A DNA stretch of 64,000 bases from an uncultured Flavobacteriaceae bacterium (GTDB lineage Bacteria; Bacteroidota; Bacteroidia; Flavobacteriales; Flavobacteriaceae): the NCBI GenBank assembly GCA_947500435.1, contig CANMRV010000011.1:20843-84842 (forward strand). The letters are read 5' to 3'. Below the pieces are notes generated by a model. The model was given only the letters and a program-made list of their open reading frames with translations. It searched no databases and was not told the DNA's origin. Shown here in pieces: positions 45,135-53,677 of the stretch. The translations under genes and the position numbers were made by a program. Every line of letters begins with the position of its first letter. Position 1 is the first letter of the stretch.

Positions 45135-45915
45135 ATGAAATTTCCTTTTTTTCTTCTCTTTTCGCTTCTGTTTTTGCTTTCCTGTGGAAGTGATTATCCT
45201 CAACTTCCGAATACGCCTCCTGACCCTGTTTCTGAGGTGCCCAACGAACCTACAGAAGAAAGTACTGTAAATAACTTAATTACAATTAAATGGCACGCAG
45301 TTGGTAGATACCGAACAAAACCCTATTTACTTGCAAGGAGTGGCTTTTAATAATTTCATATGGTTCGATAACATTGAGCCGCATCATTCTGAAATTGATT
45401 ATCAACGCGTTTCTGATATGGGCATGAACACCATCCGGTTTTATATGAATTATCGGTATTTTGAAGATGATAGCAATATGAGTTTTTCGGAAGGTCGATT
45501 TGAAATCAAACATGGCTATTCGTACCAAATCAGCGGCTGGATGAAAGGTGAAAACATAACCGGCGAGGACGGTGGAAAAATACGCTTGGATTTTTATAAA
45601 GTAGATGGGCCCTTACTCAAACGCAACAAAGCTTTTTTAGAAAATTACTTGGGCAGTATTGCCGAATGGGCTGAAGCACGAAATGCAGCACTATATATGG
45701 GCGAATTTGGTGCTGGTACACCCTGTTTTGAAAACGACAAAGGCGGTTTGATTTGGGTAGCTAATATGGTCGATATTCTTAAGACTAATAACATTCATTT
45801 TACCTATCACGCTTACCATGAAGATGCCTTTGGTTTGTATTTGGGTGGCGGACTTCCAGACCCTAATAATGTCAATCAGCCTTTGATAGACTGGTTTACG
45901 GCCAATTTGAATTAA
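45135..45915 (+). pseudogene. GH5-like cellulase lipoprotein pseudogene (frameshift and deletion)
   Basis: The first part has a lipoprotein signal (LLFLLSCGS) and a Pro-rich linker, then the reading frame shifts by one base. At AATTAAATGG (about 45284-45293) one extra A in the AAA run would restore ITI-NGTQLVDTEQNPIY. The second frame continues with GH5 features: NPIYLQGVAFNNFIWFDN, then GMNTIRFYMNY, and YMGEFGAGTP with the nucleophile Glu. About 100 or more residues after NYRYFEDDS are missing, including the region that should hold the acid/base NE pair, so the enzyme would be inactive even if the frame were restored. A sugar-binding-like stretch (HGYSYQISGWMKGENIT) is retained. It is a decayed gene. 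Confidence 0.75.
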
Positions 45916-45956
45916 AAAATACCCTACTCCATTGTATTAAATTCACAGATTCACTT

Positions 45957-45981
45957 CTATATATCGAGAATTATAGATATA
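45957..45981. promoter_or_regulatory. operator-like inverted repeats upstream of arsR-family gene
   Basis: CTATA (45957-45961) is repeated inverted as TATAG (45972-45976), and TATATC (45960-45965) as GATATA (45976-45981). They interlock with 10-nt spacers and end 8 nt before the ATG at 45990. This is a good ArsR-family operator shape, matched by a second site at 46311-46326. Confidence 0.55.
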
Positions 45982-45989
45982 TTGTTTGC

Positions 45990-46292
45990 ATGGATTTAAA
46001 ACTAGCTACCGAAATAGGCAAATGTTTATCGAACAATCCAAGACTTCAAATCTTGGAATGGCTGAAGGAGCCCGAAAAGAATTTTCCCCCTCATGAAACA
46101 CTAAAGCATTTTAATGATGGCGTCTGCGTTACCTATATTCAAGAAAAAGCGGGTCTTTCTCAGTCTACTATTTCCACCTACTTAACCAACATGGAAAAGT
46201 GTGGTTTACTAATCATGACTAGGCATGGCAAATGGTCTTACTTTAAACGCAATGAAGAATTACTGCGGCAATATGCCGAGTTTCTTCTTTAA
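45990..46292 (+). CDS. ArsR/SmtB-type winged-helix transcriptional regulator
   Basis: A 100-residue winged HTH repressor. It has the N-terminal NPRLQILEWL stretch, the recognition region VTYIQEKAGLSQSTISTYLT, and the wing (MTRHGKWSYFKRN). The fold is that of ArsR/SmtB dimeric repressors, but the usual metal-binding Cys pairs are absent, so it may respond to a small molecule or redox state. It is followed by an operator-like site and then three metabolic genes on the same strand (SDR, flavoprotein oxidase, aminotransferase). Binding to both flanking operators would give self-control plus cluster control. Confidence 0.82.
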   Translation: MDLKLATEIGKCLSNNPRLQILEWLKEPEKNFPPHETLKHFNDGVCVTYIQEKAGLSQSTISTYLTNMEKCGLLIMTRHGKWSYFKRNEELLRQYAEFLL

Positions 46293-46310
46293 AAAAAATT
46301 AAATACAAAC

Positions 46311-46326
46311 ATCTACATATTTAGAT
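46311..46326. promoter_or_regulatory. second operator-like inverted repeat, before the SDR gene
   Basis: ATCTA (46311-46315) is inverted as TAGAT (46322-46326) around a 6-nt spacer. The TAGATATA word also occurs in the site upstream of the ArsR-type gene. It lies about 30 nt before the SDR ATG, inside the 62-bp gap between the regulator and the SDR gene. Confidence 0.5.
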
Positions 46327-46354
46327 ATAACAATTTAACTTAAACCCATAAAGA

Positions 46355-46966
46355 ATGAAAATATTAGTAATCGGTGGTGCGGGCACCATTGGAAAACGTT
46401 TAGTAGAATATTTCTCTAAAGAACATCAAGTTATGGTGGCAGGTAGAAGTTCAGAGAATTATCCTGTTGATATTGCCGACACTCGTTCAATAAAAGAACT
46501 TTTCAAAAAAATTAAAAAATCAGGTAGAATAGACGCTATTATTTGTGCTGCAGGAGAGGCAAAATGGGCACCCATGAAAGATATGTCTGAAGCAGATTTT
46601 CACATTGGTCTCCGAAGTAAATTAATGGGACAAGTAAACATAGTTCGTTATGCTCACAAATGTTTGAAAAAAAGAGGCTCCGTTACGTTGACAACTGGAA
46701 TACTTGCTGACGATCCTGTTTATACAACTACAAGTGCGGCCATGGTTAATGGAGGTGTTCACAGTTTTGTACAAGCGGCAGCTCTAGAAATGAAGAAAAA
46801 AATGCGAGTGAATGTGGTTTCTTCCGGGGTAGTAATGGATGCTTATGACAAATATGAATCCTACTTTCCAGGTCATGTTCCTATTCCTATGGATAAAGTT
46901 TTAATGGGCTACCGAAGAAGTGTTCTTGGAAGAGTAAATGGCGAGGTAATTAGAATATATATTTAA
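46355..46966 (+). CDS. short SDR-family protein (atypical active site)
   Basis: A 203-residue short SDR. ILVIGGAGTIGKRLVEYF binds the dinucleotide and VDIADTRSI is the acid-after-strand region. The expected Tyr-x3-Lys of the active site is not seen; instead the corresponding region reads TTTSAAMVNGGVHSF. Small SDRs of this type exist in Bacillota and Bacteroidota without known substrates. The gene follows the ArsR-type regulator and precedes a flavoprotein oxidase by 17 nt. It may act as a reductase or as a cofactor-binding partner; not shown. Confidence 0.8.
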   Translation: MKILVIGGAGTIGKRLVEYFSKEHQVMVAGRSSENYPVDIADTRSIKELFKKIKKSGRIDAIICAAGEAKWAPMKDMSEADFHIGLRSKLMGQVNIVRYAHKCLKKRGSVTLTTGILADDPVYTTTSAAMVNGGVHSFVQAAALEMKKKMRVNVVSSGVVMDAYDKYESYFPGHVPIPMDKVLMGYRRSVLGRVNGEVIRIYI

Positions 46967-46983
46967 GAAACTAAATCACATCC

Positions 46984-48291
46984 ATGGAAAATATTGTAGT
47001 TATTGGTGGTGGACTAATGGGCACTTCAGCAACTTGGAAACTAGCTGAGCGTGGGGCAAAAGTAACACTGATTGAGCGACAGGAAGAAGATTATCTTCAC
47101 GGGTCGAGTTTTGGAACTGCTCGTATTTCTAGAAGTTTAGGCCCAAAAAAAGATGTGTTTTCATATGCTCATAATATCACCGTAAAAGAGGTAGGTAATA
47201 TAATTGCCTTCTTAAACGCTGAAAACCCTAAAGAAAAACATGCTGTAGAGGATATTTATACGACATCCCCGGTCTCTTATCTTTTTCATAGAAATCAATA
47301 CGATACTATTGATTCGTTCCGATTCAAGAAGCAGAAAAAAGATTTTAATAGAGCCTCGCAAAGTTCCGCCTTTCGAAAATTTGGGATGACCATACCCGTT
47401 AATACTATCTTGGTAAGAGAACGAAAAGAGTACTCGGGCACCTTAAACCCAACAGAGTTGCTTAAAAAACTCCGCCTAGGCATAGCCAAAAAGGGTGGAG
47501 AAATTAAATACGGTCATGAGGTTGCTGGCCTGGTCAAAAAAGACGGGGGATTTGAAATATCTATTTTAAATACAAAGACCAAAAAAACAAATGCCCTTAA
47601 GGCTAAAAAAGTAATTGTAGCCGCTGGCCCTTATACTGTATCGATTCTTAAGGATTTTGCCCCTTATTTCAATAGGGTCATTACGCCAAAAAAAATAGCA
47701 ATATCCTATCTAAAGATTAAAGATGAGCGGTATAGTCAACTAACAGAAACCGAGAAAAATACCATTCACAATGCGTTTCCCTTTTTTTCGCAAATAGGTA
47801 AGGAATACTTTGCGGTAATTTCTAAACCTGAAAAAAACACTTCCCCCGTTTTTAAAGCTGGAGGACATCAAAAGCGAAGAAATATTCACGATTTAGATAA
47901 GGTTTGGACCGATGAGCCCAGAAAAAAAGAATTAAAATGGATTCGCAAACAATTCAGGAAGCACTTTAAAATGTTAGAAATATATCTTTCTAAAAAAGAT
48001 ATTGAAGAAGTTAAAAGTTATTACTGTGTGTACTCAGATACGAGGTCTAAAAATCCGTTAATCACCCCTATTTTTAGTAAAAGTGGTTCGCTTGACAGGA
48101 ACATCCTTGTAATTGGCGGCATGTCTGGTGTTGGCGCTAAAGGATGTTTGTGCTATGGTTCGCTTTGTGCAGATTTGATGCTGGGGAAAGAAGGCAAGCC
48201 GAATAAGATGTATCGTAAATTACTAAATGTCTTTAGTAATCCATCTGTCAATTTATACACCCGAAGAGCAAAACGCGGACGTTTGTTCTAA
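46984..48291 (+). CDS. sarcosine-oxidase-like FAD-dependent amine oxidase
   Basis: A 435-residue DAO-family flavoenzyme. It has the FAD-binding start VVIGGGLMGTSATWKLAERG, the HGSSFGTARISR stretch (residues about 39-50) seen in monomeric sarcosine oxidase, VAAGPYT, and a C-terminal GMSGVGAKG FAD contact. C348, in YYCVYSD, sits where sarcosine oxidase attaches FAD covalently. These enzymes oxidise N-methyl or other secondary amines and amino acids, releasing hydrogen peroxide. With the aminotransferase 18 nt downstream it would form an amino-compound degradation unit. Confidence 0.85.
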   Translation: MENIVVIGGGLMGTSATWKLAERGAKVTLIERQEEDYLHGSSFGTARISRSLGPKKDVFSYAHNITVKEVGNIIAFLNAENPKEKHAVEDIYTTSPVSYLFHRNQYDTIDSFRFKKQKKDFNRASQSSAFRKFGMTIPVNTILVRERKEYSGTLNPTELLKKLRLGIAKKGGEIKYGHEVAGLVKKDGGFEISILNTKTKKTNALKAKKVIVAAGPYTVSILKDFAPYFNRVITPKKIAISYLKIKDERYSQLTETEKNTIHNAFPFFSQIGKEYFAVISKPEKNTSPVFKAGGHQKRRNIHDLDKVWTDEPRKKELKWIRKQFRKHFKMLEIYLSKKDIEEVKSYYCVYSDTRSKNPLITPIFSKSGSLDRNILVIGGMSGVGAKGCLCYGSLCADLMLGKEGKPNKMYRKLLNVFSNPSVNLYTRRAKRGRLF

Positions 48292-48309
48292 AAATTCAAA
48301 GCTATTGAG

Positions 48310-49434
48310 ATGAAAATAAAACCTTTCAAATTAGAACGATACTATACCGTCAACGAATTTTCCGCAAAGTATTCACTTTGTAATTCAGATTCTGAGGCAA
48401 TGACTATAAACGATTTACTTTCTTTTGAGGAAGACGCAAAGGAAAAGTTTCATAATCTTTGGTTGGGTTACACCGAATCAAAAGGACATCCTGAATCACG
48501 GCGTGACATTGCTTCAATTTATTCTAGTATTAAACCTGAAAATCTTTTGGTTTGTACCGGGGCTCAGGAGCCTATTTTTCTTTTCGCTCAAGCCAATCTT
48601 GAACCTCAAGATGAAGTGATTGTACAATCGCCTTGTTATCAATCTTTACAATCCGTCCCAGAAAGTATTGGATGTAAAATTTCAAATTGGAATGTAAAAT
48701 ATGTGGGCAACCGCCCTACTTTCGATATTGAGGAATTGAAAAGTATGGTCACCTCCAAAACGAAGGTTTTTTTTCTGAATACTCCTCATAATCCAACAGG
48801 GTTTCATTTTTCTAAGGAGGAACAACTGGCTATCGTTGATATCGCGCGAGCAAATAATATCATACTATTTTGCGATGAGGTTTATAGAGAATTAGAACAT
48901 AAGCCCGAATATAGAATTCCCGCTTTTGCGGATATTTATGAAAATGGCGTTTCCGTAGGGGTCATGTCAAAATCATACGGTTTGCCAGGGTTGAGAATTG
49001 GTTGGATTGCTTCCCAAAACACAGAAATCTTGGAAAAAGTTGCCGTTCTAAAGGAATACACTACTATTTGCAATGCTGGTCCAAGTGAGTTTTTGGCAGG
49101 AGTTGCCCTTAGAAATCGAGACAAAATTTTAGAGCGGAACTTGAATATCATTAAAGAAAACTTGCTGCTCTATGATGCCTTTTTTGAAAACTATAGTGAC
49201 TTGTTCTCTTGGCACAAACCCAATGCGGGTCCAGTAGCTTTGGTGAAAATGCATTTTGACACCGATGATATGGCATTTGCGGAAAGGGTTTTAAAAGAGC
49301 AAAGTGTATTGTTGCTTCCCGGCGGAGTTTATGATTTTGGTGGTTTTTTTAGAATTGGTTTTGGTAGAACAATAATGCCTGAAGCGCTTGAACAATTTGA
49401 AATGTTTGTGGTCAATAACTTAATTAAAGCTTGA
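48310..49434 (+). CDS. PLP-dependent aminotransferase, class I/II
   Basis: A 374-residue fold-type I PLP enzyme. It has the NTPHNPTG stretch (Asn for the phosphate region), FCDEVYREL with the Asp that pairs with the PLP nitrogen, K221 in MSKSYGLPGLRIGW as the internal aldimine Lys, and the late RIGFGR for substrate carboxylate. Length is normal. It moves an amino group between a keto acid and an amino acid; the substrate is not defined. It closes the ArsR-controlled cluster and lies tail-to-tail with the minus-strand barrel gene. Confidence 0.88.
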   Translation: MKIKPFKLERYYTVNEFSAKYSLCNSDSEAMTINDLLSFEEDAKEKFHNLWLGYTESKGHPESRRDIASIYSSIKPENLLVCTGAQEPIFLFAQANLEPQDEVIVQSPCYQSLQSVPESIGCKISNWNVKYVGNRPTFDIEELKSMVTSKTKVFFLNTPHNPTGFHFSKEEQLAIVDIARANNIILFCDEVYRELEHKPEYRIPAFADIYENGVSVGVMSKSYGLPGLRIGWIASQNTEILEKVAVLKEYTTICNAGPSEFLAGVALRNRDKILERNLNIIKENLLLYDAFFENYSDLFSWHKPNAGPVALVKMHFDTDDMAFAERVLKEQSVLLLPGGVYDFGGFFRIGFGRTIMPEALEQFEMFVVNNLIKA

Positions 49435-49454
49435 TGTTGGCAAACCTCACCGCT

Positions 49455-52169
49455 TTAGAGTGTATAAACAACCCGAAACGTCACAAAGCGAGGCTGAATA
49501 AAAGTCTCTGATGTAAACACAGAAATATTATTCGCATTGTTTCGAACTTGTGAATCAATATCCAAAATGTTCGTCGCTTTGAGTTCGTACTCCCATTTAG
49601 CGTCTCTGTTTTTACGATAGGAAAGCGTAGCATCCCAATTGGAAAACGATTGTGAGTTGTCATTCCCTAAATCTTGATTGGTATAGGTGTACTTTGTGCG
49701 AAAAGTGACAGCTTTCCTGATATAAGCGTCAAACTCCGCAGAAGGAGCTTGAGTCACAAACTTGGTCTCGCGACCACCTTGATTGTTGTTAGTCACACTA
49801 TAACGGTATTGCAGATTTACATTAGGTGCAATTTTATAGTTCGTTCGAACAGCTGGCGTATATGTTTGTGTAAAACCCTCATTCAATGAACGCTGCCCTT
49901 GAATAAACTGGTTGATTTTACTGTAATTGAATCGCGCATTCAGGGTTGTTCTGATTTTGCCAAAGGTCTTTTGAATTCGCCCAAATAGACTCACATTTTC
50001 ATCGGCAAAGTTGGAATTGAAAAAAGTATTCGTCCGAATTACACTTTCAAAATCAGTCAGGCTGCGTATTTGGTCAATATTACTTGTATAGGCTGCCCTT
50101 GCAAATACATTGGTGTAATTAAAAAGGTTGAAACTGCTATAAAACAAGCTTACATTATGCGACAAAGCATTTTGGAGGTCAGGTTCGCCAAATTGAATGT
50201 TGTTGAAATTGTTTAAAACCAAACCTTGTGCGAGTCGAGTGACGTCGGTAAACTGATTGCGCATATCATATCTGAAAGTCAAAGATTCACTCTTTTTAAA
50301 TTGAATACGGGTTTCGAAATCGGGTAAAAATCGAAAAAAATTGTCTTTAAACGTTTCCCCGAATTGTATGTTTTGATTACCATATGCATGTAAAGAAAAG
50401 CCGGGTGTAATGGTAAACTTTCCTGTTTTTACGCGATAATGAACTCCCAAATACACATCACTAAAATTATATTCTGTATCGTTGGTCGCGCGACCTTCAT
50501 TGAAATTAGGAATTGGGTTAAACTGAGACCCATCCGTTAGGAATTGAAAAATATTAGAATTGAATTCTTGACGGCTCAATATTGTGCCAAAGGTAAGGTT
50601 GAGGTTGCTTTTGCTGTTTAGAATACGATAGTAATCGAGCTTGGCATCCAATTGGTTGGATTTGATTTTTCGGTTCTGGCCTAGGTCATAATTGGTTAAG
50701 GAAGTGTCAAGACCTAAGGCCTCGGCTGTGGCATCAAAGGCATCAGGACCTGCAAAGTCGTTAACTAGAACTGCATTATAAAACGGGTCTTCGTTTTTAA
50801 GAAAATGTTGCGCTTCTAAAGCGAAAATATTGTTTTCGTCAAGGGTGTAATAGTAGTTTAGATTTTGATTGATGCTATACGGAGTTACCTCTTCTATTTG
50901 TGTTGTGTTTCCAACAACTGAAGAAAACGCATTCTGATTTTGTCGGTCATTGGATATTCGGGCCAAAACATCATAATCTATTTGATTATTGAAATCGGGC
51001 TGGTATTTGGCACTTAGTTTCAAAAGGCCCTGATTCGAGCGTTCACGACTAGACTGTTCGGTTGTCTCATCGGGAATACCTAAACCAGAATCGGTATACT
51101 GAATAAAACTAGTTTCTCGAGATAGAATTCGACTGCTATTAAAAATCAAGAATCCGCTTAGGTCGAGTCCTTTGTTTGGTGAATAACTAAAATTACCTGA
51201 AGCTAATTTATTTTCTATTTCTAGGGCATTCGCCTGAGTGGTCAAAAAATTCAAGCTGTTATCGCCAAGATTGAGACTTGTTCCGCTATTTTGGCTTGGC
51301 GACCGAAAGCCGCCTCCGAAATTACGAATGTCACGTCGGGTCAATGCAGCTTCACCGGTATTGTTAAGGTCTCCGATAAAATTTATACTGTATTTCGGAT
51401 TGTAGTAAAATAACTTGGGCTGCAGCAGGTATAATTCGTTGTCGGGAGAGACACCTCCCCCAGCCTCAACTGTACCGAACCAAAAGCTCTCTTTACCTTC
51501 CTTTAATTTAATGTTCAGCGCTACATTGTCTTGATTATTGGTTACACTTCGAAGTTGACCAACTTCGGAATAATTCCGTAGTACTTGAATTTTATCAACT
51601 GCTTTGGAGGGAATATTCTTAGTGGCAAGTTTAGTGTCTCCATCGAAAAAGTCCTTCCCATTAACCATCAATTTATTTACTACTTTGCCTTCCACTTCTA
51701 CCTGACCGTCTTCATTTATCTCAACTCCGGGAAGGTTTTCAAGAACATCTTCTAATTTTCGCTCAGTACCACTATTGAAAGTATCCGCATCGTAGACCAA
51801 AGTATCTCCACTTACTTTAACCGGAATCTTATAAATAACTTCAACCTCATCCAATTGATTATCCCCTATAAGATTGTAATTTTTACTGATGTCTTCTTCT
51901 GTGGTGGAAAGCACTTCTTTCAGGGTCTGCATGCCCACATAACTAATCTGCACTTCATACGTGTCATTCTTTCCAAGCTCAAGTTTAAACCTTCCTTCAG
52001 CAGATGTAATTCCAAAAGATTCTAAAGCTTTTGTTTCCTGATTAATCGCAATAACATTCGCCAATTCCAGTGGATTGTTCAAACTATCACGAACCACACC
52101 TTCAAAAGTAATTTGAGCGAAAGAAGTGCTAGCGACAAACAGCAGTGCAATACAGATTATATTTCTCAT
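49455..52169 (-). CDS. TonB-dependent-receptor-like outer-membrane barrel, GLPGLI-linked
   Basis: A 904-residue outer-membrane protein. It has a signal peptide, then a CarboxypepD_reg-like domain (ITFEGVVRDSLNNPLELANV), a plug-like region (RKLEDVLENLPGVEINEDGQ and VNKLMVNGKDFFDGDTKLA) and a long barrel. This is the TonB-receptor-related barrel family. It begins 45 nt after the GLPGLI-family gene stop on the same strand, which is a recurrent pair in Flavobacteriia. Both are preceded by palindromic sites at 53073-53130. The cargo is unknown; peptides or siderophores are possibilities. Confidence 0.87.
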   Translation of the reverse strand: MRNIICIALLFVASTSFAQITFEGVVRDSLNNPLELANVIAINQETKALESFGITSAEGRFKLELGKNDTYEVQISYVGMQTLKEVLSTTEEDISKNYNLIGDNQLDEVEVIYKIPVKVSGDTLVYDADTFNSGTERKLEDVLENLPGVEINEDGQVEVEGKVVNKLMVNGKDFFDGDTKLATKNIPSKAVDKIQVLRNYSEVGQLRSVTNNQDNVALNIKLKEGKESFWFGTVEAGGGVSPDNELYLLQPKLFYYNPKYSINFIGDLNNTGEAALTRRDIRNFGGGFRSPSQNSGTSLNLGDNSLNFLTTQANALEIENKLASGNFSYSPNKGLDLSGFLIFNSSRILSRETSFIQYTDSGLGIPDETTEQSSRERSNQGLLKLSAKYQPDFNNQIDYDVLARISNDRQNQNAFSSVVGNTTQIEEVTPYSINQNLNYYYTLDENNIFALEAQHFLKNEDPFYNAVLVNDFAGPDAFDATAEALGLDTSLTNYDLGQNRKIKSNQLDAKLDYYRILNSKSNLNLTFGTILSRQEFNSNIFQFLTDGSQFNPIPNFNEGRATNDTEYNFSDVYLGVHYRVKTGKFTITPGFSLHAYGNQNIQFGETFKDNFFRFLPDFETRIQFKKSESLTFRYDMRNQFTDVTRLAQGLVLNNFNNIQFGEPDLQNALSHNVSLFYSSFNLFNYTNVFARAAYTSNIDQIRSLTDFESVIRTNTFFNSNFADENVSLFGRIQKTFGKIRTTLNARFNYSKINQFIQGQRSLNEGFTQTYTPAVRTNYKIAPNVNLQYRYSVTNNNQGGRETKFVTQAPSAEFDAYIRKAVTFRTKYTYTNQDLGNDNSQSFSNWDATLSYRKNRDAKWEYELKATNILDIDSQVRNNANNISVFTSETFIQPRFVTFRVVYTL

Positions 52170-52214
52170 GAGAAGATTTGCTTGTTGCTATGAAAGTCTA
52201 TTATAAAACTACAG

Positions 52215-53063
52215 TTATCGACTTCCTCTTCTTCGACCACGATTATCACGCATTTCTTTCATTTTGCCTTCAATTGTGGAGCGATACTCAACTTTGGTAA
52301 TAAGCTTTCCTTTTTCAGGAGCCTCAATTCTAATCGTCTCTTTTGGGTTTATGACAACTTCAGAACAGAGCATTGTGGTAGTGCCGGCACTAACTTCTAA
52401 AATCAAACCGGGAAGTCCCCAATATTCAGCTGGACCATGAGATACCGGTATTTGAGGCGTGTACCAAGCTTCTACTTCCGTCATTCGAATTTCTGGTTCG
52501 GCTGGAATCTCGGTTTCAACTTTCGTTGAGTCGGTTTTTGCCGCTGGTCTTCTTAAGTCGCCCCATGAGAAATCGTACCATACTAATTCAGTCGAAGGAA
52601 CAGAGGCTGTTGCTTTAAAGCACAAATACTGTCCTATCTGTTTGGACTCTTTACCCATTTTCCATTCTATGTCTTGGAGCTTGTCCTTAACCAAAAACCG
52701 CTTTCCATAAAACTCTTGACTTTGCGCCAATTCGTTTGCTTTAACATTTTTGTATTGTTCTCCTCTTGCAAAATTCTTTCCCCATGTATCGGTAGCGCCA
52801 GCCCAAGCATCTAATTTTTCTTCCTCTTTAAATAGTGATTCTTCTTTATTAAAAACCAAAGTATAGGTCTTTTCAAGTCGACCCTTTAAACGTTCTTTCA
52901 TTTGTTTTTTCTGGGCTTCACTCATTCGAGCTGCCCAATTGCCTAAATCCAGAGTAGATTTGGAAAAATAAACGGCGCGTCCTTGAAATTCTTGTAAAGG
53001 CGGCTTGTTAGATAGTAATAAAACAAAGGAGAATAGACCGAGTTTGAAAAGAATGGATTTCAT
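52215..53063 (-). CDS. GLPGLI-family secreted protein
   Basis: A 282-residue exported protein with a signal peptide (about residues 1-20). It carries the namesake motif in YWGLPGLILEVS near residue 220, plus the family's WYTPQIPVSHGP stretch. Function of the family is unknown. Members are often encoded just before a TonB-related barrel, as here. The end is rich in Arg (MRDNRGRRRGSR). Transcription starts from the palindrome-bearing region upstream, and the pair probably forms a transport or envelope-stress module. Confidence 0.88.
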   Translation of the reverse strand: MKSILFKLGLFSFVLLLSNKPPLQEFQGRAVYFSKSTLDLGNWAARMSEAQKKQMKERLKGRLEKTYTLVFNKEESLFKEEEKLDAWAGATDTWGKNFARGEQYKNVKANELAQSQEFYGKRFLVKDKLQDIEWKMGKESKQIGQYLCFKATASVPSTELVWYDFSWGDLRRPAAKTDSTKVETEIPAEPEIRMTEVEAWYTPQIPVSHGPAEYWGLPGLILEVSAGTTTMLCSEVVINPKETIRIEAPEKGKLITKVEYRSTIEGKMKEMRDNRGRRRGSR

Positions 53064-53072
53064 AGTTGGTTT

Positions 53073-53130
53073 TTAAACAATTATTGTTTAACGAATATAT
53101 AGATATGTTAAACAATTTAAATGTTGTTTA
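53073..53130. promoter_or_regulatory. two TTAAACAA...TTGTTTA palindromes upstream of the GLPGLI gene
   Basis: A perfect inverted repeat TTAAACAA-(TTA)-TTGTTTAA occupies 53073-53091, starting 10 bp from the GLPGLI start codon. A second, looser copy, TTAAACAA-(8 nt)-TTGTTTA, lies at 53108-53130. Two related palindromes close to the start are the usual form of a repressor operator. No -33/-7 pair is certain. Confidence 0.5.
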
Positions 53131-53168
53131 TCAAAACATTAACAGGGTTGTCGCCTTATTGCCAAAAA

Positions 53169-53615
53169 CTAACCCCGCACCATCATCACGTGTGGAATAC
53201 CATCTTCTAAATACTCTCCTCCTTTTTCTAGAAAACCAAGAGAGTTATAAAAGCGCTTCAAATAGCTTTGAGCAGAAAGTGCTATTGAAGTTTCGTTGAA
53301 TCGTTCTTCTACTGTTTTAATGGAAGTTTCCATAATATCTCTTCCATAACTATGTTGACGTTCACTAGATTTAACAAGTACTCTTCCTATACTTGCTTGA
53401 GCCATATAGTCGCCGGCTTTGAAGACCCGAGCATAGGCAACGATTTTATCATCTTTAGTTCCGATAATGTGAAGTGCTTTTTGGTCCTTTCCGTCCAAAT
53501 CTTGATATACACAATCTTGTTCAACCACAAATATTTCTGAACGTAATTGCAACAAATCATACAATTCATTCGCAGTTAATTCATCAAAGGTTTTTGCGAT
53601 TATATTGAGCATCAA
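53169..53615 (-). CDS. elaA: ElaA-type GNAT acetyltransferase
   Basis: A 148-residue GNAT protein of the ElaA type. Typical features are ELYDLLQLRSEIFVVEQDC and YQDLDGKDQKALHI at the start, ASIGRVLV with the acetyl-CoA pyrophosphate contact region, and ALSAQSYLKRFYNSLGF near the end. ElaA acetylates an unknown acceptor. It is a small cytosolic enzyme; the neighbouring CDF and GLPGLI genes do not explain its role. The first Met at 53615 and the second at 53612 are both possible starts. Confidence 0.85.
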   Translation of the reverse strand: MMLNIIAKTFDELTANELYDLLQLRSEIFVVEQDCVYQDLDGKDQKALHIIGTKDDKIVAYARVFKAGDYMAQASIGRVLVKSSERQHSYGRDIMETSIKTVEERFNETSIALSAQSYLKRFYNSLGFLEKGGEYLEDGIPHVMMVRG

Positions 53616-53632
53616 GTTCTAATTTAAAAAAA

Positions 53633-53676
53633 TCTAACATCTCATATCTAGCAGCACGGCGGTCTTAGGTCTTACC
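53633..53676. repeat. degenerate heptad repeats (TCTAACA-type)
   Basis: Seven-base units run in phase: TCTAACA, TCTCATA, TCTAGCA, then a 9-nt interruption, then TCTTAGG and TCTTACC. The units resemble those at 58713-58747. The array fills most of the 62-bp gap between elaA and the CDF exporter gene. Confidence 0.55.
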
Positions 53677-53677
53677 C

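Noticed and set aside
53066..53299. Plus-strand frame of 77 codons beside the GLPGLI gene
   Set aside because: It overlaps the palindromic control region and the end of elaA, and has no natural start context.
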